Shown: positions 8,964 to 21,752 of the stretch, one piece after another | How positions within the stretch are numbered: the stretch's first letter is position 1 | How the letters are laid out: each line of letters opens with the position of its first letter | Assembly: GCA_013821425.1 (NCBI GenBank) | Contig: JACDGV010000020.1 | Span: 1-49,871, forward strand | DNA from: Nitrosospira sp. | GTDB lineage: Bacteria > Pseudomonadota > Gammaproteobacteria > Burkholderiales > Nitrosomonadaceae | Direction: 5' to 3' | DNA: 49,871 nucleotides | Translations under genes and position numbers: made by a program | Notes under the pieces: generated by a model | What the model was told of the DNA's origin: nothing | Seen by the model: only the letters and a program-made list of their open reading frames with translations | The model's database searches: none

Positions 8964-10373
8964 ATGATCCTGCCTTCGATGGACACCTTTTGGCTTTCAT
9001 GTCTTGAACATTTCGAGAAAGAACTCAGCGCGCAGCAATTCAATACCTGGATAAAGCCGCTGCGCCTGGACTGTTCACATGATGCTTTCCGACCCATCCT
9101 TGTCGCTCCCAACCGTTTTGTCATGCAATGGATCAAGGACAACTTCCTCTCCCGTATCGAGCAGATGGCGGAAAAATATTTCTCAAGAAGCATTCATTTT
9201 CAACTTGAACTTGCTGATCAGGTTTCGGCCCAAACGACCGTCGCAGGGACCAAAAGTGAAACTATAACTCCCGGCCCATCTTCCGGTGCACTTGATGCAC
9301 CCGTCGTTATGCAAAAACCATTCAGGGATTCGAGAGAAAAACGTGAAAAAAATCCGAGCCGGCTAAACCCTTCATTCAGCTTCAATAGCTTTGTCACCGG
9401 AAAGGCTAATCAACTGGCGCGCGCAGGTGCCATCCAGGTCGCGGAACGACCAGGCGTTGCGTACAATCCCTTTTTTATCTATGGTGGTGTCGGCCTGGGA
9501 AAAACCCACCTCATTCAGGCTATCGGCAATCTAGTGCTGGAACACAACAGTAACGCCAAGGTCAGATACATCCACGCCGAGCAGTACGTTTCGGATGTGG
9601 TCAGGGCTTACCAGCATAAGGCCTTTGACGAGTTCAAGCGATACTATCATTCCCTTGATCTTTTATTGATAGATGACATCCAGTTTTTTGGCGGCAAAAA
9701 CCGTACTCAGGAAGAATTTTTCTACGCCTTCAACGCACTTATCGAAGCACATAAGCAGGTTATCATTACCTGCGACTCTTACCCCAAAGAAATTTCCGGT
9801 ATGGAAGAACGGCTGATTTCGCGTTTTGGCTGGGGCTTGACAGTAGCCGTGGAACCGCCGGAACTGGAAATGCGCGTTGCCATCCTCCTGAAAAAAGCAC
9901 TACTGGAAAACATTGTTCTGGATGAAAACGTCGCATTTTTCATAGCCAAACACATTCGTTCCAACGTACGCGAACTGGAAGGGGCTCTAAAACGGGTGCT
10001 CGCCTATTCGCGATTCACAGGCCACTCCTTGTCACTGGAACTGGCAAGAGAGGCCTTGAAGGACCTGCTGGCTGTGCAGAACCGGCAGATTTCGATAGAA
10101 AATATCCAGAAGACAGTGGCGGACTACTATAAAATCAAGGTCGCCGAGATGTACTCCAAAAAACGCTCGCGCATTGTTGCACGACCCCGGCAAATGGCGA
10201 TGGCCATATCGAAGGAACTCACGCCCCTCAGTCTGCCCGATATCGGTGAAGCGTTCGGTGGTAGAGACCACACAACCGTATTGCACGGATACCGGAAAAT
10301 CGCCGAACTGAGAGCTTCCGATCCGGCAATCAACCGGGACTTCAATACATTGTTGCACATTCTGCGCGGTTGA
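8964..10373 (+). CDS. dnaA: DnaA, chromosomal replication initiator
   Basis: DnaA is the ATPase that binds DnaA boxes and opens the origin. The 469-residue protein shows domain I (residues 6-75, with FNTWIKPL), a variable linker (about 85-135), and the AAA+ domain with Walker A GGVGLGKT at 174-181 and Walker [11 protein letters not shown]. The DNA-binding domain IV carries the [14 protein letters not shown] signature near the end. Family alignment favours the ATG at 8979 ([12 protein letters not shown]); neither ATG has a strong ribosome site, so the start is uncertain by 5 codons. It is followed by dnaN and gyrB, the canonical origin order. Confidence 0.97.
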   Translation: MILPSMDTFWLSCLEHFEKELSAQQFNTWIKPLRLDCSHDAFRPILVAPNRFVMQWIKDNFLSRIEQMAEKYFSRSIHFQLELADQVSAQTTVAGTKSETITPGPSSGALDAPVVMQKPFRDSREKREKNPSRLNPSFSFNSFVTGKANQLARAGAIQVAERPGVAYNPFFIYGGVGLGKTHLIQAIGNLVLEHNSNAKVRYIHAEQYVSDVVRAYQHKAFDEFKRYYHSLDLLLIDDIQFFGGKNRTQEEFFYAFNALIEAHKQVIITCDSYPKEISGMEERLISRFGWGLTVAVEPPELEMRVAILLKKALLENIVLDENVAFFIAKHIRSNVRELEGALKRVLAYSRFTGHSLSLELAREALKDLLAVQNRQISIENIQKTVADYYKIKVAEMYSKKRSRIVARPRQMAMAISKELTPLSLPDIGEAFGGRDHTTVLHGYRKIAELRASDPAINRDFNTLLHILRG

Positions 10374-10573
10374 CACCTCCGGGGATAATGACAGGATTAT
10401 TCGGGGATAACTTGTCGTTTCGTCGGCCTGGCAATTTGATCCCCATATCGTCCACAAGCAATACCTTATCGATACAAAGAAGAAAAAGCCATTAACCCTT
10501 TAATAACCCGGAAGTATTTTTATTTATACCGGACTTTTCCGGCTTTTATTAACTATTATTATGGATTTAAATA
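10374..10573 (+). promoter_or_regulatory. dnaA-dnaN intergenic region, candidate part of oriC or dnaN promoter
   Basis: These 200 bases contain two CGGGGATAA words (10380-10388 and 10408-10416), which are two-mismatch relatives of the DnaA box on the opposite strand, and an AT-rich stretch at about 10490-10573 rich in TTATT and TTAAT words. Such a pairing is what an unwinding region beside DnaA sites looks like. The boxes are imperfect, so this is a candidate only; the gap before dnaA with its exact box is the competing site. Confidence 0.35.
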
Positions 10574-11683
10574 ATGAAACTGATACAAGCCGAAAGGGAT
10601 GTATTGCTAAAACCATTGCAAACAGTTACCGGTATTGTTGAACGCCGCCATACATTACCTATTCTGTCCAATGTGCTTCTGCAGTTTAAGGACAGGATAA
10701 TCTCGTTTATCGCAACTGATCTCGAAATACAGATAACCACTTCCGCCCCGGATGGGACGATTCCTGACGAAGACTTTTCGGTAACCGTTTCGGCAAAGAA
10801 ACTCCAGGACATTCTCCGGGCGCTTCCTGACCAGGCTCAAGTGGTATTGGAAGCCGAGGAAAACCGGCTTCATGCGAAAGCCGGTAAAAGCCGTTTTAAC
10901 TTACAAACCCTACCTGCCGAAGATTTTCCCCGGTTTTCCGAAGGCACTGAACCGCTGGCAAAAATCACGGTACAGCAAAAGGAGCTAAAACGTCTTCTTT
11001 CCATGGTGCAATATGCCATGGCGCAGCAGGATATACGGTATTATCTGAACGGGTTGCTCTTGCTGATGGAAGACGACTGCCTGAAGGTCGTCGCTACGGA
11101 TGGTCACCGCCTGGCGTTTGCGCTCATGATGCTGGAAGCACCACAGGAAAAAAAAGAAGCCATTCTACCCCGCAAAGTGGTACTGGAACTGGCCAAGCAG
11201 TTAACTGACAGCGAGGAGCCGGTGACGATCGAGATACTGCAGAATCAGGTCCGTTTCACCTTTTCGAATGTCGTGTTGGTCTCAAAGGTTGTCGATGGCA
11301 AGTTTCCCGACTATAACCGCGTCATTCCAACGGGCTATCAGAAGCAATTTGAGATAAACCGGCTGCTGTTCTTACAGACACTCCAGCGGGCATCAATTCT
11401 ATCCAACGAAAAATTCCGGGGCGTGCGGTTGATATTGACTCCGGGTAATCTTCGTATTGTTTGTAACAACAGCGAGCAGGAAGAAGCACAGGAAGAGCTG
11501 GAATTGCAGTATGACGGCGAAGCGCTCGATATTGGGTTCAACATTACCTATCTTCTGGACGTGTTGAACAACCTGGGCAGCGAAACGGTGCAATGTTCAT
11601 TTGGTGACGCCAATAGCAGTGCGCTTATCGTGCTGCCCGGCGACGACAATTTCAAGTATGTCGTGATGCCAATGAGGATATAA
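10574..11683 (+). CDS. dnaN: DnaN, DNA polymerase III beta sliding clamp
   Basis: The beta clamp encircles DNA and tethers polymerase III and repair polymerases. The 369-residue protein has the normal length and the family start MKLIQAERDVLLKPL, followed by ERRHTLPILSNVLL. The C-terminal clamp residues run VVMPMRI, where the peptide-binding pocket ends in the usual MPMR. It lies 200 bases after dnaA and 121 bases before gyrB. UmuC in this window (45852-47141) would be a clamp client. Confidence 0.97.
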   Translation: MKLIQAERDVLLKPLQTVTGIVERRHTLPILSNVLLQFKDRIISFIATDLEIQITTSAPDGTIPDEDFSVTVSAKKLQDILRALPDQAQVVLEAEENRLHAKAGKSRFNLQTLPAEDFPRFSEGTEPLAKITVQQKELKRLLSMVQYAMAQQDIRYYLNGLLLLMEDDCLKVVATDGHRLAFALMMLEAPQEKKEAILPRKVVLELAKQLTDSEEPVTIEILQNQVRFTFSNVVLVSKVVDGKFPDYNRVIPTGYQKQFEINRLLFLQTLQRASILSNEKFRGVRLILTPGNLRIVCNNSEQEEAQEELELQYDGEALDIGFNITYLLDVLNNLGSETVQCSFGDANSSALIVLPGDDNFKYVVMPMRI

Positions 11684-11795
11684 AAGAAAGCAGTGTATCG
11701 ATTCCCCAAGGCAAAGTTCCGCCATTTAGCGCCTCCCGCCAAGGCGAGATCAGAAAAAACAGCAGAAGCGTATTTCACCTGAAAGTCACCCTTAA

Positions 11796-14231
<2,436 letters not shown>

Positions 14232-14395
14232 AACGCACCAGAGGGATATCAGGCAGGAAGCCTGGTCTGCTCCTCAAATCTCCGGTTGGTGTTTGCCGGT
14301 TGCGGAGGCAGACTTCGCAACGCCATTCTTTCCACCCGTGGCTGGTGTTAAACTGCGCGTCAGGCATATTAAAAATATCAAAGGACTTTATCCCC

Positions 14396-15646
14396 ATGTT
14401 GTCTCCGAAACTGACTCTGGAAAACGTTGACCCGGACTTATGGCAGGCAATCAGGGGCGAAATGCAGCGACAGGAAGAATATATCGAGCTGATCGCTTCG
14501 GAAAACTATGCAAGCCCGGCGGTAATGCAGGCGCAGGGATCAGTCCTGACCAATAAATATGCAGAAGGATACCCCGGAAAGCGGTATTACGGCGGCTGCG
14601 AGTTTGTGGATGTTGTGGAGCAGCTTGCGATAGACCGGGTAAAGAAGCTGTTCGGTGCGGAGTATGTCAATGTTCAGCCGCATTCCGGTTCGCAAGCCAA
14701 TACCGCAGTATATCTGACTGCCCTGAAACCGGGCGACACCTTTCTCGGCATGTCACTCGCCCATGGCGGGCATCTGACTCATGGCGCGTCGGTGAATCTC
14801 AGCGGCAAAATCTTCAATGCCATTTCGTATGGCTTGAACCCGCAAACCGAAGAACTCGATTATGAGGAGGTGGCGCGTCTCGCGCGCGAGCACAAGCCGA
14901 AAATGATCGTGGCCGGTGCATCCGCCTACTCGCTGGTGATAGACTGGAAGCGCTTTCGCAAGATTGCGGATGAAGTGAGCGCTTACCTATTCGTGGACAT
15001 GGCTCATTATGCGGGGCTGGTAGCGGCGGGGTTTTATCCGAATCCTGTCGGCGTCGCCGACTTTGTCACCAGCACCACCCACAAAACATTGCGGGGCCCC
15101 CGAGGCGGCATAATCATGGCCAAGCCGGAGCATGAGAAAGCGCTGAACTCGGCAATTTTCCCGCAAACCCAAGGGGGCCCTTTAATGCATGTGATCGCGG
15201 CCAAGGCAGTGGCTTTCAAGGAGGCCGCCAGCGATGAGTTCAGGGATTATCAGGAGCAGGTGATCGACAACGCGCGCGTAATGGCAAAAGTATTGCGGGA
15301 GCGGGGACTCCGCATCGTTTCCGGACGCACGGACTGCCACATGTTCCTGGTGGACGTTCGCGCCAAGGAGGTTACAGGCAAGCAAGCCGCCGAGGCGCTG
15401 GAGCTGGCGCATATCACCGTCAATAAGAATGCGATTCCCAATGATCCGCAGAAACCCTTTGTCACCAGCGGCATTCGTATCGGTTCGCCTGCCATAACCA
15501 CACGCGGCTTCAAGGAACTCGAATCGGAACAGCTGGGAAACCTGATAGCCGATGTGCTGGATGCGCCGTCGGACGTTACGGTACTCTCGCACGTAGCGCA
15601 TCAAGCCAAAGCGCTCTGTGCGAAATTCCCGGTTTACCAGCGTTGA
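14396..15646 (+). CDS. glyA: GlyA, serine hydroxymethyltransferase
   Basis: GlyA interconverts serine plus tetrahydrofolate with glycine plus methylene-tetrahydrofolate, the main source of one-carbon units. The 416-residue protein begins [18 protein letters not shown]; the frame is open 32 codons further upstream, but that part is not conserved. The PLP lysine is in [13 protein letters not shown], preceded by [45 protein letters not shown] is complete near the N-terminus. It lies 164 bases after gyrB and 115 bases before nrdR. Confidence 0.97.
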   Translation: MLSPKLTLENVDPDLWQAIRGEMQRQEEYIELIASENYASPAVMQAQGSVLTNKYAEGYPGKRYYGGCEFVDVVEQLAIDRVKKLFGAEYVNVQPHSGSQANTAVYLTALKPGDTFLGMSLAHGGHLTHGASVNLSGKIFNAISYGLNPQTEELDYEEVARLAREHKPKMIVAGASAYSLVIDWKRFRKIADEVSAYLFVDMAHYAGLVAAGFYPNPVGVADFVTSTTHKTLRGPRGGIIMAKPEHEKALNSAIFPQTQGGPLMHVIAAKAVAFKEAASDEFRDYQEQVIDNARVMAKVLRERGLRIVSGRTDCHMFLVDVRAKEVTGKQAAEALELAHITVNKNAIPNDPQKPFVTSGIRIGSPAITTRGFKELESEQLGNLIADVLDAPSDVTVLSHVAHQAKALCAKFPVYQR

Positions 15647-15651
15647 TCGCG

Positions 15652-15750
15652 CAAGAGGAAGCCATACACGCACCGGGTAAAGCGGCGGGAGTTCGGCCCC
15701 ATGCCCCGCATAGGGGTTTGGCAAGCTGGTTGATTGGCCGCTTTCTCTTG
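15652..15750 (+). other. Structured region between glyA and nrdR
   Basis: Nested inverted repeats close this gap: AAAGCGGC at 15679-15686 pairs with GCCGCTTT at 15737-15744, and CAAGAG at 15652-15657 pairs with CTCTTG at 15745-15750. Between them lies an inner GC-rich hairpin around CCCCGCATAGGGG. No run of T follows, so it is not an obvious terminator. It ends 11 bases before the nrdR start and could fold in the nrdR leader. The match to a known RNA family was not tested. Confidence 0.4.
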
Positions 15751-15761
15751 AGCGGCAGGAC

Positions 15762-16241
15762 ATGAAATGCCCGTTCTGTAATGCCGACGACACCAGCGTG
15801 ATCGATTCACGTGTAAGCGAGGAAGGTGGCAGGATACGCCGCCGCCGCCGCTGTCCCACGTGTGATAAACGATTTACCACTTATGAAACGGTGGAGCTGC
15901 GTTTGCCGCAGGTGGTGAAACAGGATGGCAATCGGGCTGAGTTTGACCGCCACAAATTGCTTACGAGTTTCACGCGGGCATTGCACAAGCGTCCGGTCCC
16001 CACCGGGGAAGTGGATGGCGCAATGGATCGTATCGTGCATAAAATTCTAAGCCTGGGAGACCGTGAGATACCCTCGCGCAGGATCGGTGAGATGGTGATG
16101 GAAGAACTTTATCAGCTGGATAAGGTGGCTTATATTCGGTTCGCGTCCGTCTACCGGAGCTTCCAGGACGCCGACGATTTTCATAACGTCATCAGAGAGC
16201 TCCAACAGCCGCAGCAAAACAAGGAAACGGAAAATCCCTGA
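15762..16241 (+). CDS. nrdR: NrdR, ribonucleotide reductase transcriptional repressor
   Basis: NrdR represses nrd operons in response to the ATP/dATP state. The 159-residue protein begins [17 protein letters not shown] and shows a zinc ribbon with two CxxC pairs (residues 3-6 and 31-34, CPTC). The ATP-cone follows ([20 protein letters not shown] onwards). It lies directly before ribD, an arrangement also common in gamma-proteobacteria. Confidence 0.97.
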   Translation: MKCPFCNADDTSVIDSRVSEEGGRIRRRRRCPTCDKRFTTYETVELRLPQVVKQDGNRAEFDRHKLLTSFTRALHKRPVPTGEVDGAMDRIVHKILSLGDREIPSRRIGEMVMEELYQLDKVAYIRFASVYRSFQDADDFHNVIRELQQPQQNKETENP

Positions 16242-16339
16242 TACCAAGTCTGCCATTTTTTCCTATTCTTTACAGCGACACAGCAGTTCGTAGGGCCGCG
16301 ATGGTTACAGTTTAGTCACCAGCAGTACGGAGATTCCCC

Positions 16340-17437
16340 TTGTCCTCGCCCGCGTTCTCCTCCAACGATTACGTCCACATGGCCCATGCCCTGCGGCTTG
16401 CCGAGAAAGGACTTTATAGCACGAGTCCCAATCCACGGGTGGGCTGCGTTCTGGTACGCGATGACAAGGTGGTCGGCAGCGGCTGGCACGAACGCGCCGG
16501 CGGGCATCACGCCGAAATAAATGCGCTTGCAGCGGCGGGGCCGGCGGCGCGCGGCGCGACGGCCTACCTTACACTGGAGCCCTGCAATCATCATGGACGA
16601 ACCCCGCCTTGTGCGGAAGCATTAATCAACGCGGGAATCGCTAAACTGCTGACAGCGATGCAAGACCCGAATCCGCTCGTGGCGGGAGCGGGTCTTGCAT
16701 CGCTGAAGGAAGCCGGAATAGAAGTTCAAACCGGTTTGATGGAAGCGGAAGCGAAGGCGCTTAATATTGGTTTTGTCGCACGCATGACTCGTAACCGCCC
16801 GTGGGTGCGAATAAAAATTGCCGCGAGCCTGGACGGCAAGACCGCTCTCAACAATGGCACCAGTCAGTGGGTTACCGGAGAGGCCGCACGGCACGACGGT
16901 CACCGGCTCCGGGCACGCTCCTGCGCGGTTCTGACCGGTATCGGCACGGTACTTGCAGACGACCCGCAGCTCACTGTTCGTCACGTGAAGACCTCAAGAC
17001 AGCCATTGCGGGTCGTAGTCGACAGTCGGCTCGATATTCCGGTAGATGCCAGATTATTACGTGGTGGAGGGGAACTCGTCTTCACCGCGACTGCCAGCGA
17101 GGGAAAAATAGGAGCGCTCCAGGATGTGGGCGCTCGCGCCATCGTATTGCCCGATCTAAATGACAACGTCGATCTGGCCGGCATGATGCGAATGCTTGCC
17201 GACTTTGAGATAAACGAAGTTCTGGTTGAGGCGGGTTGGCGGCTGAATGGGTCGCTGATCAATGCCGGGCTGGTGGATGAGATCGTATTTTATCTCGCGC
17301 CATATCTGATAGGCAACGCCGCGAGAGATATGGTAAAACTGCCCGAATTGACGGATCTTGCAGACAAGCGCGTACTCAACATTCAGGATGTGCGCGCGGT
17401 TGGCACGGATATCCGCGTTACAAGCCGTTTTTCCTGA
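16340..17437 (+). CDS. ribD: RibD, riboflavin-specific deaminase/reductase
   Basis: RibD performs the second and third steps of riboflavin synthesis from GTP: deamination of the pyrimidine ring, then reduction of the ribosyl side chain. The N-terminal deaminase has the zinc motif HAEINAL (57-59) and PCNHHGRTPPC with cysteines at 82 and 91. The C-terminal reductase domain starts near residue 150 (RPWVRIKIAASLDGKTAL). The 365-residue length is typical. The start is a TTG at 16340, placed 7 bases after GGAG; an internal ATG at 16379 would remove a segment that RibD proteins normally have. Confidence 0.95.
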   Translation: MSSPAFSSNDYVHMAHALRLAEKGLYSTSPNPRVGCVLVRDDKVVGSGWHERAGGHHAEINALAAAGPAARGATAYLTLEPCNHHGRTPPCAEALINAGIAKLLTAMQDPNPLVAGAGLASLKEAGIEVQTGLMEAEAKALNIGFVARMTRNRPWVRIKIAASLDGKTALNNGTSQWVTGEAARHDGHRLRARSCAVLTGIGTVLADDPQLTVRHVKTSRQPLRVVVDSRLDIPVDARLLRGGGELVFTATASEGKIGALQDVGARAIVLPDLNDNVDLAGMMRMLADFEINEVLVEAGWRLNGSLINAGLVDEIVFYLAPYLIGNAARDMVKLPELTDLADKRVLNIQDVRAVGTDIRVTSRFS

Positions 17438-17449
17438 TGCGACGCCGGC

Positions 17450-18010
17450 TCATGCTTTTGCCGGATACTTGGTAAGCTTGCGTTGTAACGTACGGCGATG
17501 CATATTAAGAATTCTGGCTGTAACAGAAACATTGCCTTTATTCTCATTCAGCACGCGCTGGATATATTCCCATTCCAGCCGTCCGACCGACAGGGGGTGC
17601 GCACTGATTTTCACATCCGCGTCACCCGTGATGCGCTCAAACGCTATCATGATCTCATCTACGTCTACCGGTTTCGCAAGATAATGAGTGGCACCGAGCT
17701 TGATCGCTTCCACTGCCGTCGCAATACTGGCGTAACCTGTCAACATGACTATCCGAGTGCCTGGGTCAAGCAATTTCAGTTTTTCAACCAGGGTCAGGCC
17801 GGAAACTCCAGGGAGCCTGAGATCGATCACGGCATACTCGGGGGTGCAAGCCTCGGCCGATTCCAGCGCCTGCTCGACCGTATGTGCGGACGAGACATTA
17901 AATCCGCGCTTCGCCATCGCGTTCGCCAGTACGGTGCAAAACGTCAGGTCATCATCGACAATGAGTAAAGTTGGCCGATCATCGGCCTCAATGGAGAGTT
18001 GGGTTGTCAT
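17450..18010 (-). CDS. regA: RegA/PrrA-type redox response regulator
   Basis: RegA-type regulators control respiration, carbon fixation and nitrogen metabolism in response to redox state. The 186-residue protein has a receiver domain (LLIVDDDLTF near the N-terminus, phospho-acceptor Asp63 in YAVIDLRLPG, conserved lysine in YLAKPVD). A linker follows, then a Fis-type helix-turn-helix at the C-terminus (LEWEYIQRVLNENKGNVS...HRRTLQRKL). The true start MTTQLSIEADDRP overlaps the end of regB by 4 bases, so the two form an operon. It lies convergent to ribD, 12 bases away. Confidence 0.93.
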   Translation of the reverse strand: MTTQLSIEADDRPTLLIVDDDLTFCTVLANAMAKRGFNVSSAHTVEQALESAEACTPEYAVIDLRLPGVSGLTLVEKLKLLDPGTRIVMLTGYASIATAVEAIKLGATHYLAKPVDVDEIMIAFERITGDADVKISAHPLSVGRLEWEYIQRVLNENKGNVSVTARILNMHRRTLQRKLTKYPAKA

Positions 18011-19287
18011 AACGATTGCGATTGACGTATCAGAGGTAGTATAACCTGGGTGCAAGCACCTCCATCCCGGCCATCACGGTTGACCAGGCGCACGCTTCCT
18101 CCAAATCGCTCGATATTCGCGTTCGCCAGAAACAGGCCGATTCCAAATCCCTGTCCTCCCGGCTTGGTGGTAAAGAATGCCTGCCCCGCGCGCTGTACGG
18201 CTTCTCCGCTCAGTCCCTCGCCGTAATCGAGGATTTGCAGATGCAATTCCTGATGATTCCACGTCACTTCCACCTCAATATGCTTCAAGGAGGCATCGGC
18301 TGCGTTATTTAACAGGTTCAGGATGGATTGGCTTAATAATTGCGTATTCAAAATTTGCGGAGGAGGCTCAACGCCGCTCCCGTGGTAGGTAAATTTGACG
18401 GAGGGCCGCATCAATTGCCATTTGTCCAGAACCTGGCGCAAAAAACTATCAACAGCCTGACCGCTACCGTCCTCGGCTCGCGCCTGCCCCGCATCCGCCA
18501 GCAATTGCGTCAGCATGCGCTTGCAGTGCGTAATCTGGTCCCGCAGTATTCTGATGTTTTGCTGAAACTCGCTGTTCTCGGTGTATTCGCCTTGAAGCTC
18601 TCCCGTTACTACCGCCATGGTAGCGAGCGGTGTACCGAGCTCATGCGCAGCGCCAGCGGCTAGTGTTCCCAGCGCGATGATCTGCTCATTGCGCAACGCC
18701 TGTTCGCGCGCCAGCGCAAGATCCTTGTCGCGTTCCCGTATGGATATGCCCATCTTGACCACGAACCAGGCAATTAATACCGTGCTTAACACAAAGGCCA
18801 GCCACATTCCGGACACATGGAGGATAAATTCGCTGTTATGTTCCTGGTGGTCATGCGGCAACGGCACATAATAAAACAGCAACAGCGTATAACAGCTTAT
18901 CGTTATCGCCGCCATTAACCAGGTATACACCCAGGGTAGCGCGGCTGCGGCAATCGTCAACGGCAACAAATAAAGCGAGATAAACGGGTTGGTGGAACCG
19001 CCGCTGAAGTACAGCAACGCGCTCAGCGCGAAGACATCAAACAATAGTTGCGCAAAAAACTCCATGCTTGAAACGGGCCACTTGCGGCGCAGGCGGATCC
19101 ATGTTGCCAGGTTCAATATGGCGAGGAAAACCGCAACCGCCACCATTTCGCTCCACGGCAGTTGCATCTCGAGCACCCAGTGCGCCAGGGCAAAGGTCAT
19201 GCACTGAGCCGCAATCACGATATTCCGGAGTAAAAACAGCCGATGCAGGTTCTTGCTTAGCGGCGACTGGCTGAGATCACTGAACAT
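18007..19287 (-). CDS. regB: RegB/PrrB-type redox sensor histidine kinase
   Basis: RegB senses quinone pool and cytoplasmic redox state and phosphorylates RegA. The 426-residue protein has about six membrane segments in residues 15-180. A GGSTNPF heptapeptide at 96-102 matches the ubiquinone-binding GGxxNPF motif known from Rhodobacter RegB. The H-box AHELGTPLAT has the phosphorylated His at 215. A cysteine at 255 lies 40 residues after that histidine, the same spacing as His225-Cys265 of Rhodobacter capsulatus RegB. The ATPase domain is complete (NLLNNAADAS, DYGEGLSG, GIGLFLA). It is the first gene of the regBA operon. Confidence 0.93.
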   Translation of the reverse strand: MFSDLSQSPLSKNLHRLFLLRNIVIAAQCMTFALAHWVLEMQLPWSEMVAVAVFLAILNLATWIRLRRKWPVSSMEFFAQLLFDVFALSALLYFSGGSTNPFISLYLLPLTIAAAALPWVYTWLMAAITISCYTLLLFYYVPLPHDHQEHNSEFILHVSGMWLAFVLSTVLIAWFVVKMGISIRERDKDLALAREQALRNEQIIALGTLAAGAAHELGTPLATMAVVTGELQGEYTENSEFQQNIRILRDQITHCKRMLTQLLADAGQARAEDGSGQAVDSFLRQVLDKWQLMRPSVKFTYHGSGVEPPPQILNTQLLSQSILNLLNNAADASLKHIEVEVTWNHQELHLQILDYGEGLSGEAVQRAGQAFFTTKPGGQGFGIGLFLANANIERFGGSVRLVNRDGRDGGACTQVILPLIRQSQSL

Positions 19288-19434
19288 TTCGGTTGTCTGT
19301 GCCTAAGCGGGTTTGTGTATCATGTAACCCGAACATTAGCGTATATTGCCATTGTCGGCCATGCGGCAATTGCCGCAGCTTGTGCCGGAGGGTCACGCTA
19401 TGACGGACCATTGTATTGAAAGCAGGAAACTTTG

Positions 19435-20043
19435 ATGTTCACCGGAATAGTAGAAGCTGTCGGCGAGATAAAACACCTCAAATCTCTCGACGGAGGATTA
19501 CGCTTGCGTATCGCTCCCGGGATGCTCTGCATGGACGACATGAACACTGGGGATAGCATCGCCGTAAGTGGAGTATGCCTTACCGTTACCTCGTTGGCCA
19601 ACGACGGTTTTTCGGTGGACGTATCTCGCGAAACCCTGAATTGTACCGAAGGTCTGCATAAGCAAGGGGGGCGGGTAAACCTCGAAAAGGCTCTGCGGCT
19701 GTCAGACCGGCTGGGAGGCCATCTCGTGAGCGGACATGTGGACGGAATTGGAGAAGTGACGGGACTGACGCCGGTTGGCGAAAGCTGGCGTGTGGTACTC
19801 AAGCCGCCGGAGCCGTTGTTAAAGTACATCGCTAAAAAAGGATCAATAACGGTAAATGGAGTAAGCTTGACAGTTAACGCGCTGACGGGAAATGAGTTCG
19901 AAGTCAATCTGATTCCCCACACCCTGTCCGTCACGACACTCAAAGACCTCAAGGCGGGCATGAAGGTTAATCTGGAAGTCGATATGTTGGCGCGTTATAT
20001 CGAGCAATTATTGGAAAACCGCAAAATTGCGGCTGACGATTGA
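19435..20043 (+). CDS. ribE: RibE, riboflavin synthase alpha chain
   Basis: Riboflavin synthase turns two lumazine molecules into riboflavin and the pyrimidine precursor. The 202-residue protein shows the duplicated lumazine-binding fold: the start [12 protein letters not shown], then the second repeat from about residue 98 ([13 protein letters not shown]). SVSGVCLTV-like and NGVSLTVN motifs occur once per repeat. The frame also opens with a TTG directly before the ATG; the ATG is chosen. It sits one base upstream of ribBA. Confidence 0.96.
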   Translation: MFTGIVEAVGEIKHLKSLDGGLRLRIAPGMLCMDDMNTGDSIAVSGVCLTVTSLANDGFSVDVSRETLNCTEGLHKQGGRVNLEKALRLSDRLGGHLVSGHVDGIGEVTGLTPVGESWRVVLKPPEPLLKYIAKKGSITVNGVSLTVNALTGNEFEVNLIPHTLSVTTLKDLKAGMKVNLEVDMLARYIEQLLENRKIAADD

Positions 20044-20044
20044 A

Positions 20045-21169
20045 ATGGTTATCAGTTCCATACAGGAAATAATTTCCGAAATCAGGACCGGCAGAATGGT
20101 TGTCCTTGTAGATGAGGAAAACCGCGAAAACGAAGGAGACCTGGTTCTCGCAGCCGATTTCGTCACCCCGGCAGCCATCAATTTCATGGCGACGCATGGC
20201 CGCGGCCTGATTTGTCTGACACTTACCGAGGAGTGCTGCCGTCGGCTGAACCTGCCGCTGATGGTCGCCGCCAACCGTTCGCCGCTAGGGACCAATTTTA
20301 CCATCTCCATCGAGGCGGCAAGCGGCGTCACGACGGGTATTTCGGCGTCCGACCGCGCTCGTACCGTGCAGGCAGCGGTTAGCGCGGACGCCAAGCCCGA
20401 AGATATCGTCCAACCCGGGCACATTTTTCCGCTGATGGCGCAAAAAGGCGGCGTGCTCGTGCGTGCGGGACATACCGAGGCGGGATGCGATCTGGCGAGT
20501 CTTGCGGGGCTGACCCCGGCTACTGTGATTTGCGAAATACTGAATGAGGATGGCAGCATGGCTCGGCTGCCGGATCTGGTTGAATTTGCCGCAAGGCATC
20601 AGCTCAGGATCGGCGCCATAACCGACCTCATCCATTATCGCAGCCGCACCGAAAGCCTGGTCAGACGCATGGCCGAACGTTCTATCCACACAGTTCACGG
20701 TGAGTTTCGCCTGATCGCATATCTCGACAAGACGGTGAATGCGACTCATCTGGCCCTGGTCAAAGGCAAAATCGATCCCGGCATTGAAACCCTGGTACGC
20801 GTGCACGAGCCGCTTTCAGTTATCGATCTGCTTGACGTCAATGACGCTACCCATTCATGGAGCGTAAATGAAACGCTCCAGGTAATTGCCGGCGCAGCAA
20901 GTGGAGTTATCGTGTTGCTTCACCCCGGCGAAAGGGCAGCAGAGTTACTGGAGCGTGTCATGCCGGCCAAAACCGGAACTCACGCCGCCGCCAGGACCGA
21001 GTTGCGGGATTATGGCATTGGCGCCCAGATATTGAAGGATCTGGGCATAGGCAGGATGCGGCTACTGGCGCTACCGCGAAAAATGCCCAGCATGGCGGGT
21101 TTCGGTCTAGAAGTCACGGGATATCTGGAACCGGAAGATAAAAGCCGGCTGCTGGCCACTAAAATATAG
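20045..21169 (+). CDS. ribBA: RibBA-like: active RibB domain fused to a degenerate GTP cyclohydrolase II domain
   Basis: The N-terminal half is a normal 3,4-dihydroxy-2-butanone 4-phosphate synthase: the [12 protein letters not shown] acidic motif near residue 28, [10 protein letters not shown], and HTEAGCDLA near 143. It makes the four-carbon unit for lumazine. The C-terminal half keeps the GTP cyclohydrolase II fold and its [14 protein letters not shown] segment, but the three zinc-binding cysteines are missing where GS-RCDCG should be; the region reads [15 protein letters not shown]. By family knowledge this is a hybrid without cyclohydrolase activity, so a separate ribA gene is expected elsewhere. 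Start ATG at 20045, one base after the ribE stop. Confidence 0.92.
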   Translation: MVISSIQEIISEIRTGRMVVLVDEENRENEGDLVLAADFVTPAAINFMATHGRGLICLTLTEECCRRLNLPLMVAANRSPLGTNFTISIEAASGVTTGISASDRARTVQAAVSADAKPEDIVQPGHIFPLMAQKGGVLVRAGHTEAGCDLASLAGLTPATVICEILNEDGSMARLPDLVEFAARHQLRIGAITDLIHYRSRTESLVRRMAERSIHTVHGEFRLIAYLDKTVNATHLALVKGKIDPGIETLVRVHEPLSVIDLLDVNDATHSWSVNETLQVIAGAASGVIVLLHPGERAAELLERVMPAKTGTHAAARTELRDYGIGAQILKDLGIGRMRLLALPRKMPSMAGFGLEVTGYLEPEDKSRLLATKI

Positions 21170-21260
21170 CCGGTTTATTAATGGTTTTTGAGAGCCGGGC
21201 TGCCCTCGGGTAACCTCGAAAGTTATCCGTTGCGGCCTGGTTTTTGGCACAGGAGCGAAC

Positions 21261-21743
21261 ATGGGACGATACGACAACATTCTGGAACTCGAGCCCAATC
21301 TAAACGGTGGGGATTTGCGTATCGGTCTTGTGATGAGCCGCTTTAACAGGGATGTGAGTGAGGGATTGCTCGGCGCATGCACTGCGGAACTGGCAAAACG
21401 CGGCGTGGAGGAGACAGGCATGCTGCTCGTGACTGTGCCCGGCGCGCTGGAAATCCCGCTGGCGCTACAGAAAATGGCGCTAACCGACCAGTTTGACGCT
21501 TTGATAGCCCTGGGTGCCGTAATACGCGGGGACACCTATCACTTCGACATCGTGTCGAACCAATCGGCCAGCGGTGTAGCCGCCGTGCAGCTTGATACCG
21601 GCATCCCGGTAGCTAACGGCATACTCACAACCGATACCGACGATCAAGCGCTGGCACGCATGAGCCAGAAAGGAACCGAAGCCGCGCAAGTGGCGATCGA
21701 GATGGCCAATTTGCTACGGGAGCTTGAGGAAGTGACTCAGTAA
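21261..21743 (+). CDS. ribH: RibH, 6,7-dimethyl-8-ribityllumazine synthase
   Basis: RibH condenses the pyrimidine precursor with the four-carbon unit made by the RibB domain next door. The 160-residue protein contains the family segments [40 protein letters not shown] and [12 protein letters not shown]. It lies 91 bases after ribBA and only 9 bases before nusB, and probably forms one transcription unit with it. Confidence 0.97.
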   Translation: MGRYDNILELEPNLNGGDLRIGLVMSRFNRDVSEGLLGACTAELAKRGVEETGMLLVTVPGALEIPLALQKMALTDQFDALIALGAVIRGDTYHFDIVSNQSASGVAAVQLDTGIPVANGILTTDTDDQALARMSQKGTEAAQVAIEMANLLRELEEVTQ

Positions 21744-21752
21744 AGTGACTCA

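Noticed and set aside
19288-19434. FMN riboswitch before ribE
   Set aside because: The gap is too short and has none of the conserved FMN-element words.
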